Origin: Halobacillus litoralis
GTDB lineage: Bacteria > Bacillota > Bacilli > Bacillales > Halobacillaceae
DNA length: 64,000 nucleotides
Reading direction: 5' to 3'
Assembly: GCF_020524085.2 (NCBI RefSeq)
Contig: NZ_CP129016.1
Location: forward strand, 421,001-485,000
Both the position numbers and the translations under genes were made by a program. This document shows, in pieces, positions 8,854 to 17,375 of the stretch. Position 1 is the first letter of the stretch. Each line of letters opens with the position of its first letter. The notes under the pieces were generated by a model that saw nothing but the letters and a program-made list of their open reading frames with translations, searched no databases and was not told where the DNA came from.

Positions 8854-10242
8854 ATGTTAGAACAATCCAAAGTGGAATCTTTCTCTGAAAAGATGCGAGG
8901 TCATTTGGTGATGCCAGACGATTCAAATTATGATGAAGTTCGGACGATCTGGAATGGAATCATTGATCGCAAGCCAGCTTTGATTGCTCAATGTGTAGGA
9001 ACAGCCGATGTAGTCAGCGCGGTGAATTTCGCACGTGAAGAAGGATTAGAAGTTTCCGTCAAAGGTGGGGGCCACGGGGTTGCCGGAAAAGCCATCTGTG
9101 ACAATGGACTGATGATCGACCTTTCCCTGATGAACACTGTCCGTGTCGATTCAAAAGCCAAACGTGTACGTGTAGAAGGCGGAGCAAAGCTTGGCGACAT
9201 GGACCATGAAACCCAGGCATTCGGCCTAGCCACCACCGCAGGAATGGTGTCTGTCACTGGTGTTGGCGGATTGACTCTAGGTGGAGGTATCGGTTATTTA
9301 GGGCGAACTTATGGACTTAGTGCGGATAACTTAATGAGCGCGGATGTCGTTACGGCTGAAGGAAAAGTCATCCACGCAAGCGAAACAGAGAACTCTGACT
9401 TATTATGGGCTCTCCGCGGCGGTGGCGGAAATTTCGGGATCGTCACCTCATTCGAATTCAAACTGTATGAAGTCGGTCCCGAAGTGATGACAGGTCAATT
9501 ATTTTTCCCGATCGAACAAGGAAAAGAAGTGCTCCAGATGTACCGCAAAGTGATGGATGAAGCACCAGACCAACTCACGCTGAACGCCATGGTAATTAAA
9601 ACTCCTCCTGCAGAACCCTTTCCACAACAGTACCATGGAAAACCTGCGCTTGCGATCGTAGGCTGTTATGCTGGAGATCTTGAAAAGGGCAGACGGTTGA
9701 TGGAGCCATTAGAAGACTTTGGCCAACCCATGCTGAAAATGGTCCAACCGATGCCTTACAAACACTTACAGTCCAGTTTCGATGCGGCTAACCCGGATGG
9801 AGGCCGCTATTACTGGAAATCTCAATTTTTAAAATCAATTCCTGATGATGCCCTTGATACGATTTTAGACTACTCTTTCAAAGCTCCCGGTGCATTTACG
9901 GCCACTTTCCTCGAGCCTATGGGTGGCGCCATTAACCGTATAGGAAAATCAGACACCGCCTACCCGCACCGTGATGCCATGTATAATTTAGGGGTTTGTG
10001 CCGGATGGATGGAAGAAGAGGATGATGACGCGTGCATCTCCTGGACAAGGGAATTCCATAATAAAATGTCCACTTACTCTACGGGCGGCGTTTACTCCAA
10101 TTACCTTTCCGAAGGAGAAGAAGAACGCATCAAAGCAGCCTTCGGGGAAAACTTTTATCGTCTGCAGAAAATTAAGAGCAAGTACGACCCTGGCAACTTC
10201 TTCAGCAAAAACATGAACATCAAGCCTGTGAGCACGACATAA
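8854..10242 (+). CDS. FAD-binding oxidoreductase of the berberine-bridge (BBE) family
   Basis: A 462-residue flavin oxidase with an N-terminal PCMH-type FAD domain and a C-terminal BBE motif (FYRLQKIKSKYDPGNFF). The histidine in VKGGGHGVAG is the usual site of 8-alpha covalent FAD attachment. The second, cysteinyl attachment point of bicovalent members appears replaced (TTAGMVSVTG has no Cys), so single covalent linkage is expected. Bacterial relatives oxidise sugars or alcohol groups; the substrate here is unknown. ATG 8854 follows AAGGAGGAG and is preferred over the upstream in-frame codon. It is divergent from the aromatic-type monooxygenase, which hints at a shared catabolic or detoxifying role but does not prove it. 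Confidence 0.88.
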   Translation: MLEQSKVESFSEKMRGHLVMPDDSNYDEVRTIWNGIIDRKPALIAQCVGTADVVSAVNFAREEGLEVSVKGGGHGVAGKAICDNGLMIDLSLMNTVRVDSKAKRVRVEGGAKLGDMDHETQAFGLATTAGMVSVTGVGGLTLGGGIGYLGRTYGLSADNLMSADVVTAEGKVIHASETENSDLLWALRGGGGNFGIVTSFEFKLYEVGPEVMTGQLFFPIEQGKEVLQMYRKVMDEAPDQLTLNAMVIKTPPAEPFPQQYHGKPALAIVGCYAGDLEKGRRLMEPLEDFGQPMLKMVQPMPYKHLQSSFDAANPDGGRYYWKSQFLKSIPDDALDTILDYSFKAPGAFTATFLEPMGGAINRIGKSDTAYPHRDAMYNLGVCAGWMEEEDDDACISWTREFHNKMSTYSTGGVYSNYLSEGEEERIKAAFGENFYRLQKIKSKYDPGNFFSKNMNIKPVSTT

Positions 10243-10250
10243 TGAAAGTT

Positions 10251-10280
10251 AAAGCGGCAGCCTTGAGGCTGTCGCTTTTT
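10251..10280 (+). terminator. Intrinsic terminator of the BBE oxidoreductase gene
   Basis: The stem AAAGCGGCAGCC / GGCTGTCGCTTT contains one G-T pair, has a TTGA loop and is followed by T5. Confidence 0.85.
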
Positions 10281-10307
10281 CTACATAACAAACACCTTCT
10301 CATAAAC

Positions 10308-10342
10308 AAAAAGACAATCCGCCATAACGGCCGATTGTCTTT
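10308..10342 (-). terminator. Intrinsic terminator of the NmrA-like gene
   Basis: AAAGACAATC pairs with GATTGTCTTT around a 13-nt loop, and the - strand continues into a T run. Confidence 0.8.
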
Positions 10343-10354
10343 CATCCAAAACCC

Positions 10355-11008
10355 TTATGTCAGCGAAGCAATCGCATCTTTCACCGATTGTTCTCCACCT
10401 ACGACCTGAAACTCTTTGCCAATCGTTGAATCATCCTCCAACGTAGCCAAGATCACCCGAGCCACATCTTCGCGAGAGATTTCGCCTCTTTCGACAGTTT
10501 CAGAAGCCTTGACATTCCCGCTTCCCTCATCATTGGTAAGCATACCAGGATGGATGATTGTATAATCCAAATCCGTTCTTCTCAGCCAATCATCTGCATA
10601 GTGTTTCGCTACGACATAAGGAGCGAATGACGAAGGAGCGCCCTGAATCGCTTCACGCGTTGTATCAAACGAACTGATCATAACGTAGCGGTCTATGCCT
10701 TTTTGTTTCGCTGCTTCTATCGTTTTTACTGCGCCATCAAGGTCAATCATAACCGTCTTATCAGGTCCCGTGTTCGGCCCCGAACCAGCCGTGAATACGA
10801 CGGCATCCACACCCTTATAAGCTTCGGCAATCGTGTTTGTATCATCTTCAAGGTCGACTAAGACCGTTTCTGCACCGAGTTCCTTGAAATAAGATGCTTG
10901 TTCTTCTTTGCGGATCATTGCTTTTGCTTCCATTCCATCCGTTTCTTGAATAAACTTGACGAGATGTTTGCCTACTTGACCATTTGCACCTACAACAAGT
11001 ACCTTCAT
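10355..11008 (-). CDS. NAD(P)-binding SDR of the NmrA/YwnB type
   Basis: A 217-residue atypical short-chain dehydrogenase. The N-terminal dinucleotide motif GANGQVGKH starts at residue 7, and VVFTAGSGPNTG follows the fourth strand. The YVVAKHYAD segment carries the Tyr/Lys region expected of the family. Such proteins act as NAD(P)H-dependent reductases or redox sensors; the substrate is unknown. The reading frame extends upstream to 11035, but the ATG at 11008 starts the typical MKVLVVGANG sequence and has AAAGGA upstream. It is a single gene with its own terminator. Confidence 0.85.
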   Translation of the reverse strand: MKVLVVGANGQVGKHLVKFIQETDGMEAKAMIRKEEQASYFKELGAETVLVDLEDDTNTIAEAYKGVDAVVFTAGSGPNTGPDKTVMIDLDGAVKTIEAAKQKGIDRYVMISSFDTTREAIQGAPSSFAPYVVAKHYADDWLRRTDLDYTIIHPGMLTNDEGSGNVKASETVERGEISREDVARVILATLEDDSTIGKEFQVVGGEQSVKDAIASLT

Positions 11009-11167
11009 TTTTTCATCCTTTCTATGCCTCTTCACTAAATTTTATTCCTACATTAAATGTTACCCAAATCAAAAGAAAGAAAACCGACTTTACGCTTAAA
11101 AGGACCTTACAAGAAGGAATCCCCTTTTTCAGAAGCACAACTAAGAGACTATTTTATCCAATGAGAG

Positions 11168-11191
11168 GTTACAGGTAGATAGAAAGGGTAT
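11168..11191 (+). promoter_or_regulatory. Candidate sigma-B promoter
   Basis: GTTACA followed after 12 bp by GGGTAT resembles the general-stress consensus (GTTTAA, 12-15 bp, GGGTAT). It lies 38 bp upstream of a general-stress family gene. Confidence 0.45.
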
Positions 11192-11228
11192 GAACCTACT
11201 AACGGAATCTTAAAGGAGGAAACTTATC

Positions 11229-12038
11229 ATGGATAAAAGAATCATAGGCGGTGTTTTTTCAAAAGTCGGCCATGCAGAAAAAGCGATTACGGATTTACAG
11301 CATCACGGATATGGATCGAACGACATCTCTGTTTTTGCAAGAGACAAAAGCAAAATCAATGTGCTGGAGGAAGAAATGGATACCACGGTCACATCTAATC
11401 ACAGCGGCCGAGGCAAGAAAGCAGGAAAAGGTGCAGGGCTCGGGGCCCTGTCTGGAGGGGCCTTAGGTGGTATTGGTGGACTCATTGCAGGGTTAGGTCT
11501 CCTTGCCATCCCTGGAATCGGACAAATTGCTGCCGCAGGCCCCATTGCTGCCGCTCTTACGGGAGCAGGCATAGGCGCTGGTGGCGGTGGAATTGTCGGG
11601 GCTCTTGTCGGAGCAGGTATGTCAGAGAAGGATGCCCATCAGTACGAGAACCATTTGAAGGATGGAAAGATCATTGTCATCGTGGAAGCGACGGAAAAAT
11701 TACAGGACAAAGTCTACCGCACGTTCCTTTCGAATAAAACGGAAAACTCATCCATGTACCCGAACCATTACCAAAACCATGACCACTCCACTCGTCATGA
11801 TTCTGATATGAGAGACCCTGATCATTCTACACATCATGATTCCGTTTCAAAGGACCATGATTACACTACTCAGCATGATACCGTTTCAAGAGAGCATGAT
11901 CATCAAAATAAAACAGATGTAGTGAAGGAAAAATTGTATGCCGGCCATTCATCTAAGGATTCAACACCTACTTCAAATACTTCAAATGAAACACGTTCTC
12001 GAACGGCCGAAAGACACCGCTCCAACAAACACGACTGA
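11229..12038 (+). CDS. General stress protein 17M/YflT-like with glycine-rich core and His-rich repeat tail
   Basis: The first 55 residues (IIGGVFSKVGHAEKAITDL) match the YflT/GSP17M N-terminal fold found in general stress proteins. Residues 62-135 form a long glycine- and alanine-rich apolar segment of glycine-zipper type, which may insert in or coat a membrane. A short conserved domain (EKDAHQYENHLKDGKIIVIVEA) ends the core. The tail contains three tandem 13-residue repeats (residues 186-224, units like HSTHHDSVSKDHD) rich in His and Asp, followed by a Ser/Thr-rich end. The function is unknown. The tail could bind metal or be a flexible hydrophilic stress element. RBS AAAGGAGG; a sigma-B-like promoter lies upstream. 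Confidence 0.8.
   Translation: MDKRIIGGVFSKVGHAEKAITDLQHHGYGSNDISVFARDKSKINVLEEEMDTTVTSNHSGRGKKAGKGAGLGALSGGALGGIGGLIAGLGLLAIPGIGQIAAAGPIAAALTGAGIGAGGGGIVGALVGAGMSEKDAHQYENHLKDGKIIVIVEATEKLQDKVYRTFLSNKTENSSMYPNHYQNHDHSTRHDSDMRDPDHSTHHDSVSKDHDYTTQHDTVSREHDHQNKTDVVKEKLYAGHSSKDSTPTSNTSNETRSRTAERHRSNKHD
11784..11900 (+). repeat. Three tandem 39-bp coding repeats
   Basis: Three in-phase 39-bp units encode 13-residue units of pattern (H/Y)(S/T)TxHD(S/T)xxxxxD in the tail of the stress protein. Confidence 0.75.
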
Positions 12039-12118
12039 TTCAAAAGAGGTTTCTCATCAAAATTTTTGAACCTTTTCCTTCTAATCGTTCGTATAATCAA
12101 GTGAAGGAGGAGATCCGC

Positions 12119-12880
12119 ATGTTCAAAAAATTATTAGCAAGTGTTGGCATAGGCGCTGCCAAAGTGGATACACAACTAGAAAAAGACCAATTCATCCCAG
12201 GTGAAACCGTCCACGGTAAGGTGGTCATCCAGGGAGGAGACGTCGAACAATCCATCGACTCCATCCATATCTTCCTCATGACCGAGGCCATCCGTGAAGT
12301 GGATGATAAGAAAGTAAAAGAAAAAGTGGCTTTGCAAAAGTACCCGATTGCCGGTCAGGAGATGATCAAGGAAGGGGAAACGAAAGAGGTCCCATTCTCC
12401 ATTCAGCTTCCTTATCATGTCCCTGCTTCGCACGGCAGACTTCCGATCTGGTTCGAAACCGGCCTCGACATTCCGATGGCTCTGGACCCTGAGGACCGCG
12501 ATCCGATTAAAATCGCCCCACATCCATACATCGATCAGGTATTGCAGGCTTTAGAAAGCCATTTAGGTTTCCATTTAAGAAAAGTCGAAATGGAATACTC
12601 GAAGCGCTACGGATATGTACAGGAATTCGAATTCGCCCCTGGTGGAGAATACCGTTCCTATTTAGATGAACTGGAAACCATTTTCTTCCTACATGAAGAC
12701 CGTATCGATGTCATGCTTGAAGTCGACCGCCGGGCGCGAGGACTCGGAGGGTTATTTGCCGAAGCTTTGGAAATGGATGAAAGCCGCGCGAAAGTGACGT
12801 TCACTGACCACGAGCTGAACGGTTCGTTGGAGACAGTAGCTCGTAAGTTGAAGCAGACAATTGATCAATATAAAAAATAA
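12119..12880 (+). CDS. spo0M: Sporulation control protein Spo0M
   Basis: A 253-residue cytoplasmic arrestin-like protein of the Spo0M family, with the N-terminal MFKKLLASVGIGAAKVDT and the PGETVHGKVVIQGG beta segment. Asp/Glu-rich strands and ELETIFFLHEDRIDVMLEVDR with an RRARGLGG loop make up the C-terminal half. In B. subtilis Spo0M affects early sporulation and cell physiology, and its biochemical action is not well defined. The length matches the family. ATG 12119 lies behind AAGGAGGAG; the upstream GTG at 12101 is inside that RBS. It is 80 bp downstream of the stress protein gene and ends in a terminator shared with the convergent ybaN-like gene. Confidence 0.9.
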   Translation: MFKKLLASVGIGAAKVDTQLEKDQFIPGETVHGKVVIQGGDVEQSIDSIHIFLMTEAIREVDDKKVKEKVALQKYPIAGQEMIKEGETKEVPFSIQLPYHVPASHGRLPIWFETGLDIPMALDPEDRDPIKIAPHPYIDQVLQALESHLGFHLRKVEMEYSKRYGYVQEFEFAPGGEYRSYLDELETIFFLHEDRIDVMLEVDRRARGLGGLFAEALEMDESRAKVTFTDHELNGSLETVARKLKQTIDQYKK

Positions 12881-12882
12881 AG

Positions 12883-12922
12883 AAAGCGGACCCTCTCCAA
12901 TCTTGGTGAGGATCCGCTTTTT
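12883..12922. terminator. Bidirectional intrinsic terminator
   Basis: AAAGCGGA-CCTC pairs with GAGG-TCCGCTTT around a 10-nt loop, between the convergent spo0M and ybaN-like genes. Confidence 0.85.
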
Positions 12923-12942
12923 ATCATTTCATCCATTAACAA

Positions 12943-13332
12943 TTAGGACTGTTCCCTTTCAGGGTGGTATGTTTTCGTCCAAAGAATGAGGACTGTAAAG
13001 AAGACTCCACCAAAGATGAAACCAGCTCTCAACAACGGATGAGATGTGATAAAGAAAGCTGAAAATAAGAAGGAAAACCAAATCATGATGAGCAGCGATA
13101 CCTTTGCACGAACAGGAATTCCACGGCCAGCCTTATAATTTTTAATATAAGACCCGAACCATTTATTCGAAATTAGCCAGTTATACAGACGATCTGAACT
13201 CCGCACATAACAAGCTCCCGTCAACAGTAAAAAAGGGGTCGTTGGAACAAGGGGAAGCACAATCCCCAACACACCCAGGACAAGGGATATACTTCCGATC
13301 ACGATTAATAACACTCTAACCATTTGTTTCAT
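12943..13332 (-). CDS. YbaN family (DUF454) inner membrane protein
   Basis: A 129-residue protein with three to four hydrophobic helices. It has the DUF454 signature LGVLGIVLPLVPTTPFLLL near the N-terminus and a basic cytoplasmic loop WFGSYIKNYKAGRGIP. The function of the family is unknown. ATG 13332 has GAGGAG at proper distance. An upstream in-frame start at 13380 would add a charged 16-residue extension not typical of the family. Confidence 0.82.
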   Translation of the reverse strand: MKQMVRVLLIVIGSISLVLGVLGIVLPLVPTTPFLLLTGACYVRSSDRLYNWLISNKWFGSYIKNYKAGRGIPVRAKVSLLIMIWFSFLFSAFFITSHPLLRAGFIFGGVFFTVLILWTKTYHPEREQS

Positions 13333-13578
13333 AGGCGATCTCCTCAACACATCGTTACGCCTTTGTTCTTCCTTGTACATTAAGTAGTTTCAGACAACAA
13401 AAGCTCTCTCTTCTTCCAAGCTTACTCCACATACTGTTCATTGTTCAACCAATGGCATTTCATTGAGCCTAATAAGAATGTTTTATAGAAAATTCTGAGG
13501 GGTAAACACCCTTTGTTTGTTCACTTTCTACGTAAAAGTAATCCACTCAAACGGTAAATACATAAGGAGGATGTACAC

Positions 13579-13776
13579 ATGGTCGTATCTGGAAGAGTCC
13601 ATTATAAGCATCATCAGATTGATTTTGAAGTCAGAATGAACCATGAAGACATAAAAGAAGGCGAAATTGCCTCTGAAGAAGCAAAGCACGAGTTGATCCA
13701 TGCTATAAACCGCAAATTCCGAGTGAAATATCCTCTCTCAAGTACCATCGATCCCGTTCATGTCCGTGAATTCTAA
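13579..13776 (+). CDS. Small hypothetical protein
   Basis: A 65-residue charged soluble protein (VVSGRVHYKHHQIDFEVR at the start, many Glu and His) that I do not recognise. It has a strong AAGGAGG RBS eight bases before the ATG and its own terminator, which supports a real gene. No membrane segment or cysteine is present. Confidence 0.7.
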   Translation: MVVSGRVHYKHHQIDFEVRMNHEDIKEGEIASEEAKHELIHAINRKFRVKYPLSSTIDPVHVREF

Positions 13777-13797
13777 ACTATTCTTCTATTCTTACTG

Positions 13798-13838
13798 AAA
13801 AAGAGGTCTAACCAATGAATGGTTTGACCTCTTTTTTT
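13798..13838. terminator. Bidirectional intrinsic terminator
   Basis: AAAGAGGTCTAACC pairs with GGTTTGACCTCTTT and is followed by T7, between the convergent small gene and the yehS-like gene. Confidence 0.85.
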
Positions 13839-14355
13839 AACCTCTATATTTGATCGTTAATCCTTTTAAGAAGTTCCTGGCATACTGATCGCCGAACTGT
13901 CTATAATTCTTATGCCCTTCTTTCCTTAGTAAACCACTTAGTTCCCCTTTAGTGATTTTCACGTCCGCTGCATCCATGATATCCATGACATCCTCGTTCG
14001 TCAGTTTCAGGGCAATTTTTACTTTTTTCAGCATGACATTATTCACACTGGAGTAATTCTTAATCGAACGATCGGGTTTATTCGATTGACCAGGCTTAGA
14101 CGGTTGTGGCCCCCGCTTGAATGTGATGAATCCATTCAAAAAGGACTCCAGCATGCTGTTGGTGCATTTGATGTGATCTTCATCTTCATAAACTTCATCA
14201 TCTTCCGCATCATAACTATCCTCTGACTTTGTGAGGACCTTTTGAACTTCTTCTTTCGTAAGGTCTACTCCGCCAAGCTTGAATATTTCAATCATATCTT
14301 GATCTTTAATGTCGAGGGCGTATCGTAGTCGAATCAGTATATCGTTATTATCCAT
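13837..14355 (-). CDS. YehS family (DUF1456) protein
   Basis: A 172-residue protein made of two copies of the DUF1456 unit. Residues 1-80 begin MDNNDILIRLRYALDIKDQDMIEIFKLG, and residues 105-172 begin NNVMLKKVKIALKLTNEDVMDI. The units are joined by a Ser/Pro/Lys linker; the first ends in LESFLNGFI and the second in ARNFLKGL. The family is widespread in bacteria and its function is not established. RBS GGAGG precedes the ATG. Confidence 0.85.
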   Translation of the reverse strand: MDNNDILIRLRYALDIKDQDMIEIFKLGGVDLTKEEVQKVLTKSEDSYDAEDDEVYEDEDHIKCTNSMLESFLNGFITFKRGPQPSKPGQSNKPDRSIKNYSSVNNVMLKKVKIALKLTNEDVMDIMDAADVKITKGELSGLLRKEGHKNYRQFGDQYARNFLKGLTIKYRG

Positions 14356-14588
14356 ATATAAACCTCCAAACTATAGCTTTCTCACTACAGTAATTTTAAA
14401 AACGTTCAAGTTCACATCATAACATGTTCCATTACAAGTTAGTGTAACCGAACGGAATTATTCCTAAGCGGATTATAGAAGAGCAAAAGAGACACTTGAG
14501 GAATCTCTTTTATTTTCTAGAATAGGGGCTTGAACAAAAACAATTGGGGTCAACAACGGATGATCTTTCTTTAGTCTCTATTGAAATT

Positions 14589-15773
14589 TCATAATAGGGT
14601 TTGGACTTGACCAGCAAAAGCCACTCCATCTATCAGTCTCTTTCCTCCACCTTGAACAAAGTTAGGTTTACCTCCGCCTTTTCCTTCGATAAGGGGCATC
14701 GCTTGTTTGGCTACGTGGTTCATATTACGATCGATGTGATCTCCGCGAGCAAGCACGAACTGCAGTTGTTCTTCCTGTTCACTGATGAGAATCACATACG
14801 CTTCAGGAGCTTCTTCGATGATGGCTTTCCCTAGAGACTGAAGCGTCTTGATTGGACGATTGTTGAAAACGCGCTGAATCACTGACTGTTCTTTGGACGC
14901 TGAAAGGATCTCCTTCGCTTCATAGTGAAGAAGCTGTTCCTCCAGCTCAGCAATTTTCTTGTCTTTCTCCTTACTTGCCTTGATCAGTTCTCCAACTTCC
15001 CCGACAAGCTGTTGTTCCGGCTTCGGAACAATCCGCTTCATTTCGGTCAGCACCAGATGCTTCTGACCGAGCTTTTGCAAGACCCGATTACCGCAAACGA
15101 ACTCTAAGCGCACCTGCTTCTTGTTTTTGGTCCACCCTAAAAACTTGGCAGCCATGACTTCCCCAGTTGAGTGAGGATGCGTGCCACCGCAGCCGTTGTA
15201 ATCAACCTCTGGTATGACGACAAGGCGCACATCACCTTGAACAGCGAGTGGTTTGCGAAGCGGATACTTTCCTGCGTCCTCCACCGACATCCACGTCGTT
15301 TCAACCGGATAGTTGGAACGGATGATTCGATTCACCTGCTCTTCTACTTTCTCCAGCGTTTCGCCGGACAGGGTTTCCGTATCCAAATCAATGGTCACCG
15401 TATCTTTTCCTAAATGAAAGCTCGTGGTCTGCATATCGAATTGATCGTCGAAGACAGCGGAAATGATATGCTGACCACAGTGCTGCTGCATGTGGTCCAT
15501 CCGTCGATCATGGTCGACCCTACCATGTACGATTTCTGTACCAGTGGGAAGGCTGTCTGCTATGTAATGGCGCACCTCTCCTGCGACTTCTTCAACATCG
15601 AACACCACAATTCCATTCAAGGTCCCTTCGTCGTGCGGCTGTCCGCCCCCTGTTGGGTAAAAGGCCGTTTCTTCAAGCACAACAAACAAGCCATGTTCAT
15701 CTTCATCTATTTTAATTACATTTGAATCAAATTCCATCTTGTAAGCATCTTCATAGTACAGCTTTCTTGTCAT
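14589..15773 (-). CDS. Alanyl-tRNA editing protein, AlaX-L type with DHHA1 domain
   Basis: A free-standing trans-editing hydrolase that removes serine or glycine from mischarged tRNA-Ala. The N-terminal part has YPTGGGQPHD. The zinc-binding HMQQHCGQHI (HxxxH) and the CGGTHPH element complete the metal site. The C-terminal half has a coiled coil (about 255-290) and a DHHA1 domain ending GKGGGKPNFVQGGGK, as in full-length AlaRS. No aminoacylation domain is present, and the 394-residue length is usual for the long AlaX form. Confidence 0.9.
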   Translation of the reverse strand: MTRKLYYEDAYKMEFDSNVIKIDEDEHGLFVVLEETAFYPTGGGQPHDEGTLNGIVVFDVEEVAGEVRHYIADSLPTGTEIVHGRVDHDRRMDHMQQHCGQHIISAVFDDQFDMQTTSFHLGKDTVTIDLDTETLSGETLEKVEEQVNRIIRSNYPVETTWMSVEDAGKYPLRKPLAVQGDVRLVVIPEVDYNGCGGTHPHSTGEVMAAKFLGWTKNKKQVRLEFVCGNRVLQKLGQKHLVLTEMKRIVPKPEQQLVGEVGELIKASKEKDKKIAELEEQLLHYEAKEILSASKEQSVIQRVFNNRPIKTLQSLGKAIIEEAPEAYVILISEQEEQLQFVLARGDHIDRNMNHVAKQAMPLIEGKGGGKPNFVQGGGKRLIDGVAFAGQVQTLL

Positions 15774-15935
15774 TGTACGTTCCTCCTCTAAATTCCTAAG
15801 GATATCGTAACATGATTGGGATTGACCATGCTCCTTTGCTTTAGTATGAAAAAACCACCCAATATTTGGATGACCAGGTCTTACATATTATACCATTTCC
15901 ATCCATGACCCCTCATCTCTGGAATAAACCTCTTC

Positions 15936-15976
15936 AAAAAAAGAAGGATCAACGTCTTTCACGCTGTCCTTCCTTC
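15936..15976 (-). terminator. Intrinsic terminator of the Pfk-like gene
   Basis: GAAGGA pairs with TCCTTC across a longer loop, and the - strand ends in a T7 run, just past the stop at 15982. Confidence 0.6.
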
Positions 15977-15981
15977 TCCTT

Positions 15982-16950
15982 CTATATAGACATTCTCCCT
16001 AATAACTCATACATACCTTCATCAATTTGAGACGTTTGTGAAAAGACATGGTCGAATGCATAGCTCTCAAGGGTATTGTTTTTCAGACCGACGACCTTGC
16101 CGGATTCCTTTGAGAGCAGCAGATCAATAGCGTGTGCCCCTAATCGACTGGCCAGCACTCGATCTCTCGCCGTTGGAGCTCCCCCGCGCTGTGTGTGGCC
16201 TAGAACAGTGACACGGGATTCAATCCCTGCTTCTTCTTTCAACTTGGCATTGAGATCGATTCCATTCATACCACTACCTTCAGCTACTATGATGATACTA
16301 TATCTTTTGTCCCTGGAAGGTCCACTTTTGATCTGATCTATAATGGTGTTCATGTCCTCTTTTTTCTCAGGGATCAAAATATTCTCGGCTCCACCAGCAA
16401 GCCCTGACCATAACGCCAGATTCCCTGTATCTCTTCCCATCACTTCAATAATTGAGGATTTTTCATGAGAAGACGCCGTATCACGAAGGCGATCAATATA
16501 ATCAATGATTGTATTTAACCCTGTATCAAAGCCGATGGCCTCAGCTACACCCGGGATATCGTTATCAATCGTAGCCGGGATGCCGACACATGGAAAGTTC
16601 TTTTTTTGTAACGAAGCAGCGACTGCTAAGTCTTCTCTTCCACCAATCACAACTAAGGAATCGATTCCTTGTTTGTGCAGATTTTCAATGGCTTTCTCCT
16701 GACCTGCATCCGTGTGAATCTCATCACATGTGTAGGATTGCAGGATTGTCCCTCCACGTTGAATAATAGAGCCTACAGATGATGCCTCCATTTTCTCCAA
16801 CGTTTCATTCAACAGACCTTGAAAACCATACTTGATTCCAACCATTTCAACGCCGTAATAGATTCCTGATCTCACGACTGATCGTATGGCTGCGTTCATT
16901 CCGGGAGCATCTGCTCCACTCGTCAACACACCGATTCTATCCATCGTCAT
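15982..16950 (-). CDS. 6-phosphofructokinase-like protein with altered ATP-site motif
   Basis: The protein aligns over its full 322 residues with PfkA: IGVLTSGADAPGMNAA at the N-terminus, the catalytic PATIDNDIPG at about 125-134, EVMGRDTGNLALWSGLAGGAE and VLGHTQRGGAPTARDRVLASRLG. Two key sites differ. The GGDGS loop that binds Mg-ATP is GGRED at 103-107, and the substrate-contacting arginine region (ARCPEF in B. subtilis) reads YTCDEIHTDAG. The gene is not next to pyk or acc genes, so a standard pfkA probably exists elsewhere. This copy may use another donor or substrate, or be regulatory. ATG 16950 has AGGAAAG upstream. A GTG at 16953 is the alternative. Confidence 0.8.
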   Translation of the reverse strand: MTMDRIGVLTSGADAPGMNAAIRSVVRSGIYYGVEMVGIKYGFQGLLNETLEKMEASSVGSIIQRGGTILQSYTCDEIHTDAGQEKAIENLHKQGIDSLVVIGGREDLAVAASLQKKNFPCVGIPATIDNDIPGVAEAIGFDTGLNTIIDYIDRLRDTASSHEKSSIIEVMGRDTGNLALWSGLAGGAENILIPEKKEDMNTIIDQIKSGPSRDKRYSIIIVAEGSGMNGIDLNAKLKEEAGIESRVTVLGHTQRGGAPTARDRVLASRLGAHAIDLLLSKESGKVVGLKNNTLESYAFDHVFSQTSQIDEGMYELLGRMSI

Positions 16951-17135
16951 CACTCACTTTCCTACGAATCAACACTATATATTCTATACCCTTCCAGTGC
17001 TTGCCACAAGTCGACCCTGTCACTCCTAAAGCAATGGCAATAGTTTTGGGAGAGGACCAACACGCCCAGCTATAGAATAACCTTTTCCCAAACCGTTCAT
17101 AATGAAACTAATGACAGGCAAAGGAGGGATTAGGA

Positions 17136-17258
17136 ATGAAATCGAAAGCCCAAATTTCCAAAGAAAAAAGAAGTACATTAACGAAAGCACAAGAAGTAAA
17201 GTTCCAGCAAGCATTTAAAAGAGCGAATAAAATCGTAGAAAACACAAGAATGAAGTAA
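17136..17258 (+). CDS. Small basic protein, YfhE-like
   Basis: A 40-codon gene with an AAAGGAGGG RBS before its ATG. The peptide is strongly basic with a central TLTKAQEVKFQQAFKRAN. This recalls the small YfhE family of Bacillaceae (SKAQEV-x-FKKAD pattern), but recognition from memory is tentative. A terminator 36 bp downstream supports expression. The reverse-strand open frames here have no RBS. Confidence 0.6.
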   Translation: MKSKAQISKEKRSTLTKAQEVKFQQAFKRANKIVENTRMK

Positions 17259-17293
17259 TGGTGCTTACAGCGACTTATCCTTTCTGTCATAAA

Positions 17294-17336
17294 AAAACAC
17301 CCAGCATTGCCACACTGAGGGCACTACTGGGTGTTT
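17294..17336. terminator. Bidirectional intrinsic terminator
   Basis: AAACACCCAG pairs with CTGGGTGTTT around a loop with an inner GCC/GGC stem, between the small basic gene and the convergent P4H gene. Confidence 0.8.
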
Positions 17337-17375
17337 CATTATGTTATAAATCGCCATTTCTCTACGGCGCTGTCT

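Noticed and set aside
17026..17290. Two hydrophobic - strand frames opposite the small basic gene
   Set aside because: The + strand frame has a consensus RBS and terminator; the reverse frames have none.
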